A stretch of 64,000 bases of DNA from Echinarachnius parma (GCA_037951105.1 JBAMJV010010556.1:23001-87000); one strand, 5' to 3'. Numbered from the stretch's first letter, positions 33,901 through 42,893 are shown. Numbers and translations: made by a program. The notes: a model not told the origin generated them from the sequence alone.

Positions 33901-35599
33901 ATTATTGACAGACTCCATAGAATTAAAATGAGATAGTAAAACCTGTGTATAGTGACCACCCAATGCAGACAAGAAGAGTGGACGCTATAAACAGGTAACC
34001 TTTATAGACAAGTTCATTTAAATCATATAGTTCAGTTAACCTGTTTACAGAGACCACAGCAGAGAAACAAGAAATATACAGCTATATATGACGTTGTTTT
34101 TAGTAGCCAAATAGTGCTTGTCGTCACAGATGTAGACCGACGGCAAAACAGAGGTGTACACGTATTAGATATCTGGTACGAACGACGGGCACGTAGATGC
34201 GCATGCGCACTGCTTCAAAAAATGACGTCACTGTACCAGTCCACTAGTGAACGTACAAATCGAAAAGTCCGTAATGTTTGATTCATGACACGAATCTTCA
34301 TGCCATTCCGATTATATGATGGCGGGCATGATGTTGATATTACCTTTGTTTTTGTAACTATCCTTTTTCGTTCAAATTAAAATCCATATAATACACTAGT
34401 ATTTCAGGTCCATTTTCTTGTACCTCGCGTGTCTAAATAGCATAATAAATTGAAAGGCCTATTTGAATCAATGTCATAGTAACATTGGCAGCATAGTTAC
34501 TGTCATGTATTTGTCGGTTGGGGTTGGGGCAGATCTTTTCAGTCATTGTATTCTTATAATGAAGAAATTCATTAATTAATGAATAACACTATGATTTATC
34601 AAGCACAATAAAAAGCAAAACATTGTTCTACTCGTCCGTGTATAGCAATACAGCATTCCAGTTAAAGGGGTAGTTTAGTTTTGGTAGAGAGGGCGCTGCA
34701 CATCACATTTTTTGGTGAGGTAATGAAAAACTGAGTGTCGAATTTGAGAGAACATGGCATTTTAATGGCAGAATAAACTTTATTTGGTCAAAATCGACCC
34801 AGAAACGGCTGAAATATCAATAAATATATCTGATCTTATAATTATTTGGGGCCCAAATAATTAGATGATTTTTAGAAAAAAATTTTAAAATGCTTGCACT
34901 TTTTCAAAAATTTTCAAAAGCGTTTTATAAATAGTTGTTGATGATCTCGCTATTTAATCATTATATCAATAAAACATCACATGCATAATTTTGTATGAAA
35001 AATGGTTGAAAACAATGCCTTTTTAAAAAGCGCCCTCTTGTGTTTTAATGGCTCTTTTTGAATGATAACAGGCTTTTTACTTAGTCGTTTGTAATTTTGT
35101 ATACCTTTCGAGCATGGTGGAGTTATAACTATTAGTTTATAATGTTACTGTGCAGGTTTTGGCTACTAAAGTTCAGCCTTACCAAAACTAAACTACCCCT
35201 TTAACCACGGGCGTAGCGAGTTACGTAATACCTATTCAACTGGGGGGGATGGATGAATAGATCACCCCCCCCCCCCCCCCCCCCCAGTTGAATGGGTATC
35301 AATGTCATATCTACGCCCGTGCAGTTAACCCCTTGACTAGCAGGGGTGCGTGTAATAGCACCTAAATTACCATTATATTATATCATGATTGTACTCACTT
35401 CATTTTGTTCAGTCGGTTCTCCTCGTGCTCCGTCTGATTTCTTCACCCCTCGGAGCTCGTCGAACGGGGACCAGATGGAGGCGGAGTCGGGTGAGAAGAA
35501 GAGCAGGAGGAGGGGGACGACGCCGACGATGATCAGGCAGCCGACCACGAAGTGACGGCACCGAGATCGTCTGTAGAATCGACGACAGGACGTCAACAT
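17232..35599 (-). CDS. GALNT7: Polypeptide N-acetylgalactosaminyltransferase, GALNT7-like (5' seven coding exons, 3' part not seen)
   Basis: Golgi type II membrane enzyme of family GT27, which adds GalNAc from UDP-GalNAc to Ser/Thr to start or extend mucin-type O-glycans. Seven exons join in phase: 35399-35599, 22015-22238, 21380-21546, 20903-21116, 19147-19320, 18350-18467 and 17232-17354 (1221 nt, 407 codons). Every junction has GT and AG. Visible motifs are an N-terminal membrane anchor, the stem phrase [17 protein letters not shown] that is typical of GALNT7, the DAH metal/UDP motif (residues 248-250), WGGEN (356-360) and CSRVGHVY (379-386). GALNT7 paralogues usually act on already glycosylated peptides, which is family knowledge. 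Human GALNT7 has about 657 aa, so the end of the catalytic domain and the ricin-type lectin domain are missing. I found no matching exon in 1-17,231. GALNT10 is the next best assignment. Exons 4 to 7 have decayed copies beside them. Confidence 0.85.
17480..17600 (-). pseudogene. Decayed copy of GALNT7 exon 7 (upstream side)
   Basis: The minus strand begins MCGGRLN, then has a stop, and continues with sequence alignable to the CSRVGHVY region at DNA level (GGATGTGTGGAGGCCGGCTA against GGATGTGTGGAGGCAAGCTA). The frame is broken. Confidence 0.65.
18125..18208 (-). pseudogene. Decayed copy of GALNT7 exon 6
   Basis: The minus strand reads TTACGACCCGGCCTC and then TGGGGAGGGGGAAACTTC followed by GAAATATCCTTGAAAGTAA. 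It matches the second half of exon 6 and its donor, but with frame-breaking differences. A fainter remnant may lie at about 17985-17945. Confidence 0.7.
18350..18467 (-). CDS. GALNT7: GALNT7-like exon 6: WGGEN motif
   Basis: Residues 327-366. It reads [18 protein letters not shown] and then [20 protein letters not shown]. The MAGGLF and WGGEN motifs belong to the Gal/GalNAc-T motif of this family. The acceptor is CTATATAG and the donor AAA|GTAAGT, phase 0. A degenerate copy of its 3' half lies at 18208-18125. Confidence 0.92.
18523..18699. mobile_element. GGCCCCGTTGCA hairpin MITE, copy 3
   Basis: Starts GGGCCCCGTTGCAGAAAGAG and ends CTTTCTGCAACGGGGCCC. The arms have diverged from the other copies but remain self-complementary. 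It sits about 55 bp upstream of GALNT7 exon 6 in its intron. Confidence 0.85.
19147..19320 (-). CDS. GALNT7: GALNT7-like exon 5: catalytic domain, acceptor side
   Basis: Residues 269-326. It begins [18 protein letters not shown] and continues [19 protein letters not shown]. The RGAxDW stretch is conserved in GT27 enzymes. The acceptor is CTCTCCAG and the donor GA|GTAAGT. Two decayed copies lie in the preceding intron, at about 20395-20320 and 20250-20180. Confidence 0.9.
19438..20000. mobile_element. TTAA MITE, family 1 variant, in GALNT7 intron
   Basis: Ends TTAAAGGGAAAGTTGAGTTT and AACTCAACTATCCCTTTAA. The centre is AAACCCGGGGCCCCGGTTT. It lies between decayed and intact exon 5. It is nearly identical to the copy at 57203. 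Confidence 0.88.
20180..20395 (-). pseudogene. Two decayed partial copies of GALNT7 exon 5
   Basis: At about 20395-20320 the minus strand repeats GACGGTCGATTCGATTGCAG, which is identical to exon 5, followed by diverged sequence. At about 20250-20180 a TTTTCAG acceptor precedes AACTACTG, the exact start of exon 5, and then sequence related to its next 50 bases. Neither copy keeps the reading frame to the exon end. Confidence 0.65.
20500..20588 (-). pseudogene. Decayed copy of GALNT7 exon 4 (copy b)
   Basis: The minus strand gives [20 protein letters not shown], which aligns with [19 protein letters not shown] of exon 4. Identity is weaker than in the neighbouring copy, and no splice sites are preserved. 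Confidence 0.65.
20648..20772 (-). pseudogene. Decayed copy of GALNT7 exon 4 (copy a)
   Basis: On the minus strand this reads [16 protein letters not shown] and then [10 protein letters not shown], against [16 protein letters not shown] in exon 4. A short insertion splits it near the 3' end. The donor GTAATAAG has become CTAAAAAG. The 5' part of the exon is missing, so it cannot replace exon 4 as it stands. Confidence 0.8.
20903..21116 (-). CDS. GALNT7: GALNT7-like exon 4: DXH metal/UDP-GalNAc site
   Basis: Residues 198-268. It contains [18 protein letters not shown] and [16 protein letters not shown]. The DAH triplet (248-250) is the DXH motif that binds Mn2+ and UDP-GalNAc. The acceptor is GAACAG and the donor AG|GTAATA. 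Two damaged copies of this exon lie just downstream at about 20772-20648 and 20588-20500. Confidence 0.9.
21380..21546 (-). CDS. GALNT7: GALNT7-like exon 3: first half of the glycosyltransferase A fold
   Basis: Residues 142-197. It opens with [20 protein letters not shown], then [14 protein letters not shown] and [12 protein letters not shown]. These are the first nucleotide-binding strand and the VDD motif of GT27 enzymes. The acceptor is TTAG before GTGTAA, and the donor is GTAAGC after AAAAGA. Both phases fit the neighbouring exons. Confidence 0.9.
21780..21975. repeat. ATC microsatellite in GALNT7 intron 2
   Basis: About 190 bp of (ATC)n ending 40 bp from the exon 2 donor. Poly-Asp and poly-Ile frames are spurious. 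Confidence 0.95.
22015..22238 (-). CDS. GALNT7: GALNT7-like exon 2: stem region
   Basis: Residues 68-141. The exon follows the acceptor TTTCCCAG and ends at GA|GTGAGT, phase 2. It holds [11 protein letters not shown] and then a tract ending [17 protein letters not shown]. Human GALNT7 has nearly the same phrase directly before its catalytic domain, and this is the strongest evidence for the subfamily. Confidence 0.88.
22852..23017. mobile_element. CAGTGGCGTAG-type repeat
   Basis: Starts CAGTGGCGTAGTATAATAGC and ends GGAGGGGGCACGTGCTCC. It shares GGACTGATT, GGCACACCTTAT and the TCGAATTAT stretch with 37092-37255. Non-coding. Confidence 0.6.
23316..23419. mobile_element. CACGGGCGT hairpin element, copy 2
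   Basis: Outer ends CATGGGCGTCGATACTTACG and CGACGCCCGTG. The inner arms are CATCAGGGGGG and CCCCCCTGATG. It is otherwise alike to the copy at 35205. Confidence 0.7.
23860..24608. repeat. CAGTCAAACCTGTGTATA tandem array, left part
   Basis: About eight units of 90-100 bp. Each starts CAGTCAAACCTGTGTATA..GACCACC and ends GGTGACCTTTATAGACAGGTT, so one unit can fold into a hairpin. The array is interrupted at 24608 by the 9-kb element and resumes at 33628. Confidence 0.85.
26657..28140. mobile_element. 1.5-kb TIR element inside the 9-kb element
   Basis: The ends are GGGGGGGCATTCTGAAAA and its near complement TTTTCAGAATGCCCCCCC. Next to both ends are variants of GACTTAGGAC and TTACGACACGTA. The left end has three tandem copies of a 33-bp stretch containing ACACGTATGCAAATGAGCTA (26785-26870). 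No coding frame. Confidence 0.65.
28805..28930. repeat. Near-perfect 126-bp hairpin
   Basis: Arms of about 60 bp run from AGTATAGTGGAAATTATATA to TATATAATTCCACTATACT around the centre CTCGGGGCTTCGCCCCTCGG. A few mismatches are present. It may be a minimal foldback element. No gene on either strand. Confidence 0.85.
29195..31338. mobile_element. 2.1-kb related foldback element nested inside the 9-kb element
   Basis: It starts CCCAGCTAGCTAACTGACGT and ends ACGTCAGGTGGCTAGCTGGG, with TA on both sides. The left half is a run of about 120-bp repeats built on GATGTCGG, ATGACATCTCAAATATGACG and GGTAAATGGTTG. The right half (from about 30530) carries the same repeats in inverse orientation, so the whole element folds on itself. 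Confidence 0.75.
31650..33560. repeat. 251-bp tandem satellite, about 7.6 copies
   Basis: The marker TAATGTTATG recurs at 31690, 31941, 32192, 32443, 32694, 32945, 33196 and 33447, each exactly 251 bp apart. Copies differ by scattered substitutions only (for example CTCGCGCCC against CTCTCGCCC). Each unit contains several GATGTTGGGC motifs. Confidence 0.95.
33628..34085. repeat. CAGTCAAACCTGTGTATA tandem array, right part
   Basis: About five more units of the array that is cut at 24608, in the same orientation. The units at the far end are more diverged. Confidence 0.8.
34662..35204. mobile_element. TTAA MITE, family 1, full copy in GALNT7 intron 1
   Basis: Same ends, length and central ATTATTTGGGGCCCAAATAAT palindrome as the copy at 7999, and very similar throughout. 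Non-coding. Confidence 0.9.
35205..35323. mobile_element. CACGGGCGT hairpin element, copy 1
   Basis: The inverted ends are CCACGGGCGTAG and CTACGCCCGTG. The inner arms are CAACTGGGGGG and CCCCCCAGTTG. It joins the family 1 MITE at 35204 directly. Confidence 0.7.
35399..35599 (-). CDS. GALNT7: GALNT7-like exon 1: cytosolic tail, membrane anchor, start of stem
   Basis: It encodes residues 1-67, starting [17 protein letters not shown], with a basic cytosolic tail followed by a hydrophobic segment ([18 protein letters not shown], about residues 18-35). This is the usual Golgi signal anchor. The ATG at 35599 is the first one in the open frame. The donor GTGAGT follows the final GAA codon, phase 0, and joins exon 2 in frame. 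The link across a 13-kb intron rests on matching phase and expected protein architecture, not on a transcript. Confidence 0.75.
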
Positions 35600-35604
35600 G
35601 TTGC

Positions 35605-37090
35605 AACCATGCAGGGTCCGATTGTTCGAACGTTTCACCTCGTAAACATGACTGACTTTATAATAATAACCTACTTTTCGCCACCGTCAAATTATTATTG
35701 AGTAAATGTGAGTTCCACAGTCAAGTTGCTGCTCGCGTTAAATTCCGCGCTAATTAATCACATTCATTAGATTATGATAGTGTAGTACGTACTACGATAG
35801 CCGAGCCAGGAAATTGTCATTTAACCTATCATCAGCTGTTACACGTACTACCATAATATTCTTGGATAACGATTGCACTGAGTGTATACGTCCTGTATAT
35901 CAGTCACCGCAGCATTATCATTACCGTGATCATGAACGTAAATAATCAAATTTCCCTGTCATAAATCGAATTAATGTTCTACGATTATCAATACAATGTC
36001 AAGTATGTATAGATCTATTTCAGCTGATTCACTGTGTTCATAACACATGCAGGTTGACAATATACCACTTCCACACATAGCATTTCGCGAATAATGAAAA
36101 TAGTCAAGAATATATAATACCACCGCGGTATACTCCTACCTGCATGATATTCTCAAAACACTCCGTATAATGTCTACGCCGTTTTTGTAATTAAACGTAT
36201 GATAATATCAGATAATGAAACTAGTTCCGTCATTCCACTTTTACAAAATTACCACAAGACACAAGTATACACAATATAATTCCCTTATGTCGTCCAGTGT
36301 ATATAATATGCTACTTAGTGTAGTCCGAGTATATGCTGCAACGTGTCATGCCCCAGCGCTAATTATACTGCACAAACACATGACATGCCAGATAAATATC
36401 CTCGACTGTTTGTTGATTGTCTGTACTATCTACCACAATTATGACAATAAGACACGCATGGCTTCGTTTCAATCAAATGCTCAACGAATGAACAAAACTT
36501 AAGCATACGGCTATACATCGTATGTACTAGCCATGTAGACTGTAACTTGTAGCCTTTATATTAGTCCTTTGAACCCTTTTCAGTTCAGACTTTGTAGGGT
36601 TTTCCTCCCTCAGTCATGCCGCTTCTTTTCTTTAGCCCTGTGTCGTTTTGTTTGCACAATACACGGTCCCCATTCTAGGGGAGTAAACAAGATTTCACAA
36701 TACACGGCCCCCATTCTAGGGGAGTAAACAAGATTAAATCCGGGTGGGATTGTATAAGTAAAGTTCCTCTCCATACCTTATCCTCTGGAGAGGCACTGCC
36801 CCTCCCCCGCCCTCCCCAAACCATCGGCCCTCATCTCCCGACTGCTGTTATTATGGCTATATGACATACATTCGCTTATTTCAATATCTGCTCAATATGA
36901 TATTTATGCAGATTACAGAACGTTACTTATTTCGCCATAAATCATTTGGTTCATTTGTCGTCATGCATGTAAAAAATTACGTTACATAACGTGTAACCCT
37001 GGATAGTGAAAACGTGACCATTATATTGTATTACATGGGTTCACGAACCAGAGAGGTGAACTTTGAGGGGTGGCAAATTGAGGCATGTGC
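35605..37090. other. 5' flank of the GALNT7-like gene, no coding sequence
   Basis: This stretch should hold the 5' UTR and promoter of the minus-strand gene. No clear TATA element or CpG-rich stretch stands out. A 35-bp sequence (CAATACACGGTCCCCATTC..) is duplicated at about 36656 and 36698. Confidence 0.5.
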
Positions 37091-37091
37091 C

Positions 37092-37255
37092 ACCAGTGGC
37101 GTAGCATGGACGGACTGATTAGGGGGGGGGGGGGGCACACCTTATGTATTTCTTTGTTTTTATCAAAAAAGTCCCCTTATGCTTCCTATTGTTGTTTTTT
37201 CTTCGAATTATTGGGGGGCACGCGGGGGGGGGGGGGGGGGGCACGTCCATATGTT
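37092..37255. mobile_element. CAGTGGCGTAG-type repeat, second copy
   Basis: Starts CAGTGGCGTAGCATGGACGG and has poly-G before GGCACACCTTATG and again before GGCACGTCC. Alike to 22852. Non-coding. Confidence 0.6.
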
Positions 37256-37309
37256 TACTATTGGAGGAGCGGGCACCTTTGAATGTTTGAAACAGATAAA
37301 TAGCGCCCT

Positions 37310-37362
37310 TATCATCATCATTGTTATCATCGTCATCATCATCAACATCATCATCATCATCA
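37310..37362. repeat. ATC microsatellite
   Basis: About 50 bp of (ATC)n just upstream of the L1 relic. Confidence 0.85.
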
Positions 37363-37398
37363 GCTATAGAGCAATACACCCGACGAAACAGTCGACGT

Positions 37399-38029
37399 AT
37401 CCATGGCCTGCCGGAGACGCCCCAGGAATGCACAGACGACCTTGAGAAGCTAGGGGATCAAGGTGTCACGAAGTGAAATTGACCGTTCGCATCGTGTTTC
37501 TGCAGCCAACGGCAACGCTTCTACTGGACCGAGACCGGTTTTAGTCAAGCTCTGCACATTGAATAGTAAGCTTAGAAAAATTCAATTTAAATTGCTTTAT
37601 AATATTATATATACTAAATTACATTTATATACATTTAGAATGGTTATTAGTAATTTATGTTCTTTTTGTAGTAAATATGAAGAAACTTATGAGCATTTAT
37701 GTTGTCTTTGTGAAAAAGTAAAACCAATTTGGGAAGAGTATGGACATTTATTTAATTTATTAGAGATGAGGAATATAGATTGGATAGGTATCCATGTAGG
37801 AATAGTTGAGTTAAATATACATGATATAGGGAAGGATCTACTATTGAATCATATTATAATTTTGATAAAATATATGATATTTATTAATAGTAAGAATAAT
37901 AATAAACCACCAACTCCTTTGGAAATTAAGAATAGATTATTGGAAAATAGAGAGGAGGAGAAGAAATTAGCAGGGAATCGAGATAAAATAGTATATAATA
38001 ATAATAATAATAATATAGAGCACTTATAA
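37399..38029 (+). pseudogene. L1-type LINE relic: ORF1 joined to the end of ORF2
   Basis: A first frame (37399-37460) reads HGLPETPQECTDDLEKL. After a frameshift an open frame of 188 codons starts with EIDRSHRVSAANG and GPRPVLVKL, the RNA-binding region of L1 ORF1. It then runs directly into KLLYNIIYTKLHLYTF and NLCSFCSKYEETYEHLCCLC, the Cys/His region behind an L1-type reverse transcriptase. The whole endonuclease and RT are missing. The AAT-rich end (about 38000) looks like a LINE tail. Not a working element. Confidence 0.75.
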
Positions 38030-38190
38030 TGCGTCATGACCCTAGTACACTATTCTCAGGCGCAAATAGAAAAGGAAAAGGAAAGGAAAGGAGAGAGAAA
38101 TAGAAATATAGTCCCTAATCAAATGCTAATTTAAACAAAATTGTCTTTATACTCATTTTAAAAGACTCAATTGATGTTGCATTTCTAACA

Positions 38191-38400
38191 TTAACTGGCA
38201 AAGAATTCCATAATGTTGGTGCTGAATACAGAAAGGATTTTTAAACCTGCCAACGATTGAACTTTTGGTACTGATAATATATTACAATTCAGGTAGCGAA
38301 GATTTCTATTTGGTACATATACACTAACCAAATCTAATACATATTGAGGAGAACGACCATTGAGAGCTTTCCATGTCATAATAAGTATTTTGAACATATA
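38191..38400 (-). pseudogene. LINE relic: C-terminal end of a reverse transcriptase ORF
   Basis: The minus strand reads ILIMTWKALNGRSPQYVLDL, VSVYVPNRNLRYLNCNIL and SVPKVQS, the typical end of CR1/L2-like ORF2 proteins (FKALNGxAPxYL..LLxxYxPxRxLR). The following AFSVxAPxLWNSLP part is frameshifted. Confidence 0.7.
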
Positions 38401-38828
38401 TCATTTTAGAAAGTGGGACAATTTAGTGATTCATTAGATTGTCCCACTTTCTGAAGTGAACAAGACTGGTTAATGGTCGAGATCCTCACAAGATGGTGTA
38501 AGCATGTTATCTGTGAATGTATGTTTGGATGTCTGTGTGCGCGTGTGTCTGTTTGTATGTACGTGTTGTTATGTGGCTTGTCTGGGGGGGGGGGGGGGGA
38601 GAAATGGGTTTTTCCCTCCTATTTTCCTCTTTTTTATGTTCATGCTTTCTTCATGCATGCATGTTTCATACTTTATTTGATGTAAAAGTTAATTTGTATT
38701 ATTTAGATGTGAATGTAAAATCATATTATATACGTTATGTTAACATGCAGATTATTATATGTACTGATTATTTTGTTATTATTTGTAAAAAGCAATGAAG
38801 AAAATAAATATCATTGAAAAAAAAAAAG

Positions 38829-39370
38829 GGTTTTACTTAGTCGTTTGTAATTGTGTATACTTTTCGAGCATGGTGAAGTTATAACTATTATTTTGTACCG
38901 TAATGGTGCAGGTTTTGGTTACTAAAGATAAGTTTGACCAATACTCAACTATCCCTTTAAAATGCTGTTATCATTCAAAAAGCAGCTATGTTAAAACACA
39001 AGAGGGGGCTCTCTAAAAACATGTCAATTTAAACATTGTTTTGGTGGATGTGATTATTCCTAAAAATAATGATTCAATAGAAATACCCTAACCCTAACCC
39101 TAACCCTAACAACCATTTAAAAACCCCTTTGGTATATTTTCGAAAAAGTGTAGGCATTATATAATTTTTTTCTTAATTTGGTGAATAAATCTGGGTCCCA
39201 CATATATTCTAGTCGGATATGTTTATTGATATTTCAGCTCTTCTGAACCAATTTTGATCTAATAAAGTTGATTCTGTCATTAAAATGTGTGCTTTGTTAA
39301 CACTCAGTTAATTTTCATTACTTCACAAAAAAAGATTCTTAAAGCGCCCTCTATACCAAACTATCAGGCA
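38829..39370. mobile_element. Two joined TTAA MITE fragments with telomere repeats
   Basis: The 3' end of one family 1 copy (38829-38960) abuts an inverse fragment of another (38960-39370). The second contains CCCTAACCCTAACCCTAAC at about 39088-39110, at the site where other copies read CATCAACAACTATT. Confidence 0.75.
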
Positions 39371-39416
39371 ATTTTATTGAGGCACTTCAACAAATTATTT
39401 GTTACAGTATACTGCT

Positions 39417-39490
39417 ACTGATGATGATGATGATGATGATGATGATGGTTTTGGTGCATGATGGTGATGATGATGATGATGATGATGAAG
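39417..39490. repeat. TGA microsatellite
   Basis: (TGA)n in two blocks separated by GGTTTTGGTGCA. Confidence 0.9.
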
Positions 39491-39692
39491 AAGATAATGA
39501 CAATAATACATTTTCGAATATAAAAATAGCGAAAATATGAAGAAACATCTCTTGGTGCTTGACAAAAACGAACATTATCATCTACAAACATATTACATAC
39601 TCTGCATAGCTGAAGTAGATTTTACCCATAATTAAATTTGTATATGATGATATTGTTTCTAACTGTCTGTCATTATGATGACCCGCGTTCAC

Positions 39693-40236
39693 TTAAAGGG
39701 GTAGTATAGTTTTGGTAAGGCTGAACTTTAGTAACCAAACCTGGACAGTAAAGTTATAGACTAATAGTTATAACTCCACCATGCTGAAAAAGGTATAACA
39801 AATTACAAACGAATAAGTAAAAAGCCCGTAATCATTCAAAATGAGCCGTTAAAACACAAGAGGGCGCTTTCTTAAAAGGCATTGGTTTCAACCATTTTTC
39901 ATACAAAATTATGTATGTGATGTTTTATTGAAATAATTTTTAAATAGAGAGATCATCAACAACTATTAAAAAAACGCCTTTGAACATTTTTGAAAAAGTG
40001 CAAGCATTTTTTAAATTTTTTGAAAAAATCATCTAATTATTTGGGCCCCAAATAATTATAAGATTAGATATATTTATTAATATATCAGCCGTTTCTGGGT
40101 CGATTTTGACCAAATAAAGTTTATTCTGCCATTAAAATTGCATGTTCTCTCAAATTCGACACTCAGTTTTTCATTACCTCACAAACAAATTGTGATGTGC
40201 AGCGCCCTCTCTACCAAAACTAAACTACCCCTTTAA
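39693..40236. mobile_element. TTAA MITE, family 1, full copy (inverse orientation)
   Basis: Starts TTAAAGGGGTAGTATAGTTT and ends AAACTAAACTACCCCTTTAA. The centre reads ATTATTTGGGCCCCAAATAAT, the reverse complement of the centre in the other full copies. Confidence 0.9.
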
Positions 40237-41469
40237 CCGTGAAAAGATATCCGACCGAATATAATACCGACAGAAGTGGGAAGAATGAATACCCTATATC
40301 ACATTATGTCGCATTATCACTTTTGATACAATACAATTACAATAATATAATTTTAAAAGTGAAAACAAGAAACAGAAAGAACTATATGCGCGTACAAACT
40401 GAAGTGTTATCCATGTAGCCTGAAATATATCCCTATATTATAGGAAGAAGTCCGGTGGCTGTAAATGAAAGTAAACGTGATATAAATGGGTGATCAAATA
40501 TGAACAGTGGATTAGATTGTATACCAGTAGCCGCTTTTTTTAACACCGCTATGTCACGTTAAAGAGTATTGTTGTGATTACGTAACACATGGAGAAAATA
40601 CTAAATCAATATTGGAAGAAAGCATTCAATAAATGCAGTTTCGGTGCATGTATACACGAATATAAAGAGATACGTGTAGGTTATTCATACAGGTAAATGT
40701 TTACGAATACTGTATTACACATAAACCGGGTGCCCCGTTCACCATTTGGCAAGTGGAATTATGGTTAGAATTATGGTCTAACGTTCACAAAACCGTGTGC
40801 ATGGTGTGGATTGATAAAGTTGGCGACATCTATGATCTTACATTCACAATCGACAGCGTGGATTGATCGAATGTATCCGCGGCCAAAGAGATTTTGTATT
40901 TCAATTAATAAACATTTCAAATGGAAATGTAATTAATAAACGTGGAATTACATAACATACTTGGAATTAATTCGTTTAGCGTTCGTGTTCAATACCCGAT
41001 TGAGTTTTAAAACAATCGCATATAATAGTAATTTAATAGGTCGACACATAACTTTCATCTTTTGAGATAATCGCGTTTTAAAGTTTGAATGCCAACCAAA
41101 ACTGAACCACCTTTTGTTTGAAAAATAAAAGTTGGTTATTACATAGCAAAAATTGAGTTTTGTCATTATTTTGTGATGCATGTACTATAAATTGTTGCGG
41201 AATGAAGATATGAGTATATTTCGACTTTGGTTCCAGCTGGCCATAGGCCGATACTGACCGTGGTAAAACAAAACTTCACCTCTACAGCTGTTCTCACAGT
41301 TCTATCCTGCCATATTGTCTACATACATATTTATGGAGTTGCATACGACTTCAGCATGTTTAGGGTTAAACATGAACGTTGATACATGATGGTGGATGCT
41401 GACAGCTATAGACATGATATAAGGTGAGTGAATTGTAATTCAATTTACAACTGCATTATGTTGACATTT
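40237..41469. other. No gene seen
   Basis: AT-rich, no recognisable repeat family and no protein-like frame. Confidence 0.55.
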
Positions 41470-41690
41470 TTTTTTGTATCAAAGGCATCTTTCTGTTTTC
41501 ATCTACAACTTCATTATTCTGACTTTCTTTTTTAACAAAAGCTACTTTCTGCATTATTTGGGGGATTTTTTTCTAACAAAAGCATCTTTCTCTTTTTATT
41601 TACAGCTTAATTATTTCGACTTTATTTTTGTACGCATCTTTCTGTTTTTTTTTTTACTTAATAATTATTTCGACTTTTTTGTTGTTGTAA
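41470..41690. repeat. T-rich tandem repeat, about 4 units
   Basis: Units of 50-70 bp built from GCATCTTTCTGTTTT, TTTACAACTTAATTATT and TCGACTTTTTT. The apparent open frame over it is not a gene. Confidence 0.7.
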
Positions 41691-41788
41691 CAAAAACAGC
41701 GATTTCGTCGTACGTGTTTAATAGTAAGTTGACATGCATGATGTTCTTGGTGCTATATTTATATATACATCTCCCGACTTAATTAAAA

Positions 41789-42225
41789 TTGCCTGGATCA
41801 TACAATCTTCGTTCCAAAGCATTATATAGATACATCAATGTTTCAAGGGGTGGTCCAAGAATAAATTCAAAGGGTAGGAAATGTAGTTTTTATTTTGCTG
41901 GCCCTATATACCATGTATACAGTGTGGAATATTCTGCCAGTTGCCTTGAGGTTGTCCCACAGTATATAGAAATACAAAACTACAAAACATATTTATTTAC
42001 CACTAGTAAAATCGGAGAGGTTGTAAAGCGCATCGAACAGTTGATAATTGGACATTTTGCTGGCCCTATAGTGTGGAATAGTTTGCTTGTTGACTGGAGG
42101 TTGTCTCACACAATATATTTGAAATATTTAAAAGAAATTTAAAGATAATCATTTTCAGTGACATTAGAGAGGTTGTAAAGCGTTTTGAAAAGTTGTTAGT
42201 TGTAAATGCGCTATACAGATAAATT
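41789..42225 (+). pseudogene. LINE 3' end, partly duplicated
   Basis: The frame reads YNLRSKALYRY and KCSFYFAGPI, then in another frame NILPVALRLSHSI; a second copy gives FAGPIVWNSLLVDWRLSHTI. This resembles the AGPxVWNSLP end of many LINE proteins. The tail GCGCTATACAGATAAATTAA follows. Two partial 3' ends seem to be joined. Confidence 0.6.
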
Positions 42226-42893
42226 AATTACTTATTGCTAGTATTATTACCATGTTTACTTCATGGGAAGGACATAGTATTATGTGAAAATTTGTTAACA
42301 AACATCCTCAGTACGATGGACGCATATCGAGTGTAAGTTATATAATTGACATTCATGGATTGGTAGCACGATGCTTTACTCCTTCCAAGAACAACCCACC
42401 ACAAGTTACAAGCTGTTACCCGCTCTATGTGTATATATAGCCCTCTCACATCCATTTGACGCAACCAACAAGCTACATGTTAAGTTGTAATATCGATTTT
42501 GAACTATTATTGACTTTTCACAGTTTGCTAGCGTGCCAGCATGTTAGAGCAGATTCGTAATTTGGTGTAATATTCATCCTGAATTGTATTAGTGATGATA
42601 ACTTTTGGATTTATACCCCAAAAAATGTACGTCTTCTAGAATTTATTTTTAAGTCGGAATGATTTACTTTTGAAATTTAAGCGGGTATTTCAGAATAGTG
42701 ATAATTCCTTTTGATTTAAATGTAGGTCTTTCAACTAAGGAGATTATTCCCTCCCATCCCATTCCACTCCCCCCTCTCTAGCCGCGTGGTACTGATAGGT
42801 TGAGGCGATGACGACGGGTTGTGCTGGTGATACTCATCACGCTGCAGACCGGCACGAGCTGACGACACCAGAGTGCACCATCACCAGTCAGTC
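42226..42893. promoter_or_regulatory. Upstream region of the sulfotransferase
   Basis: The last 170 bp before the ATG are GC-richer, with a C-rich stretch (CATTCCACTCCCCCCTCTCT at about 42762) and probable 5' UTR. No TATA box is evident at a fixed distance. The promoter position is inferred only. Confidence 0.3.

Noticed and set aside
41474-41782. 102-codon Phe/Leu-rich open frame
   Set aside because: It is the translation of a T-rich tandem repeat.
42873-42893. Earlier start for the sulfotransferase
   Set aside because: The frame is open but begins with GTG. The first ATG is at 42894.
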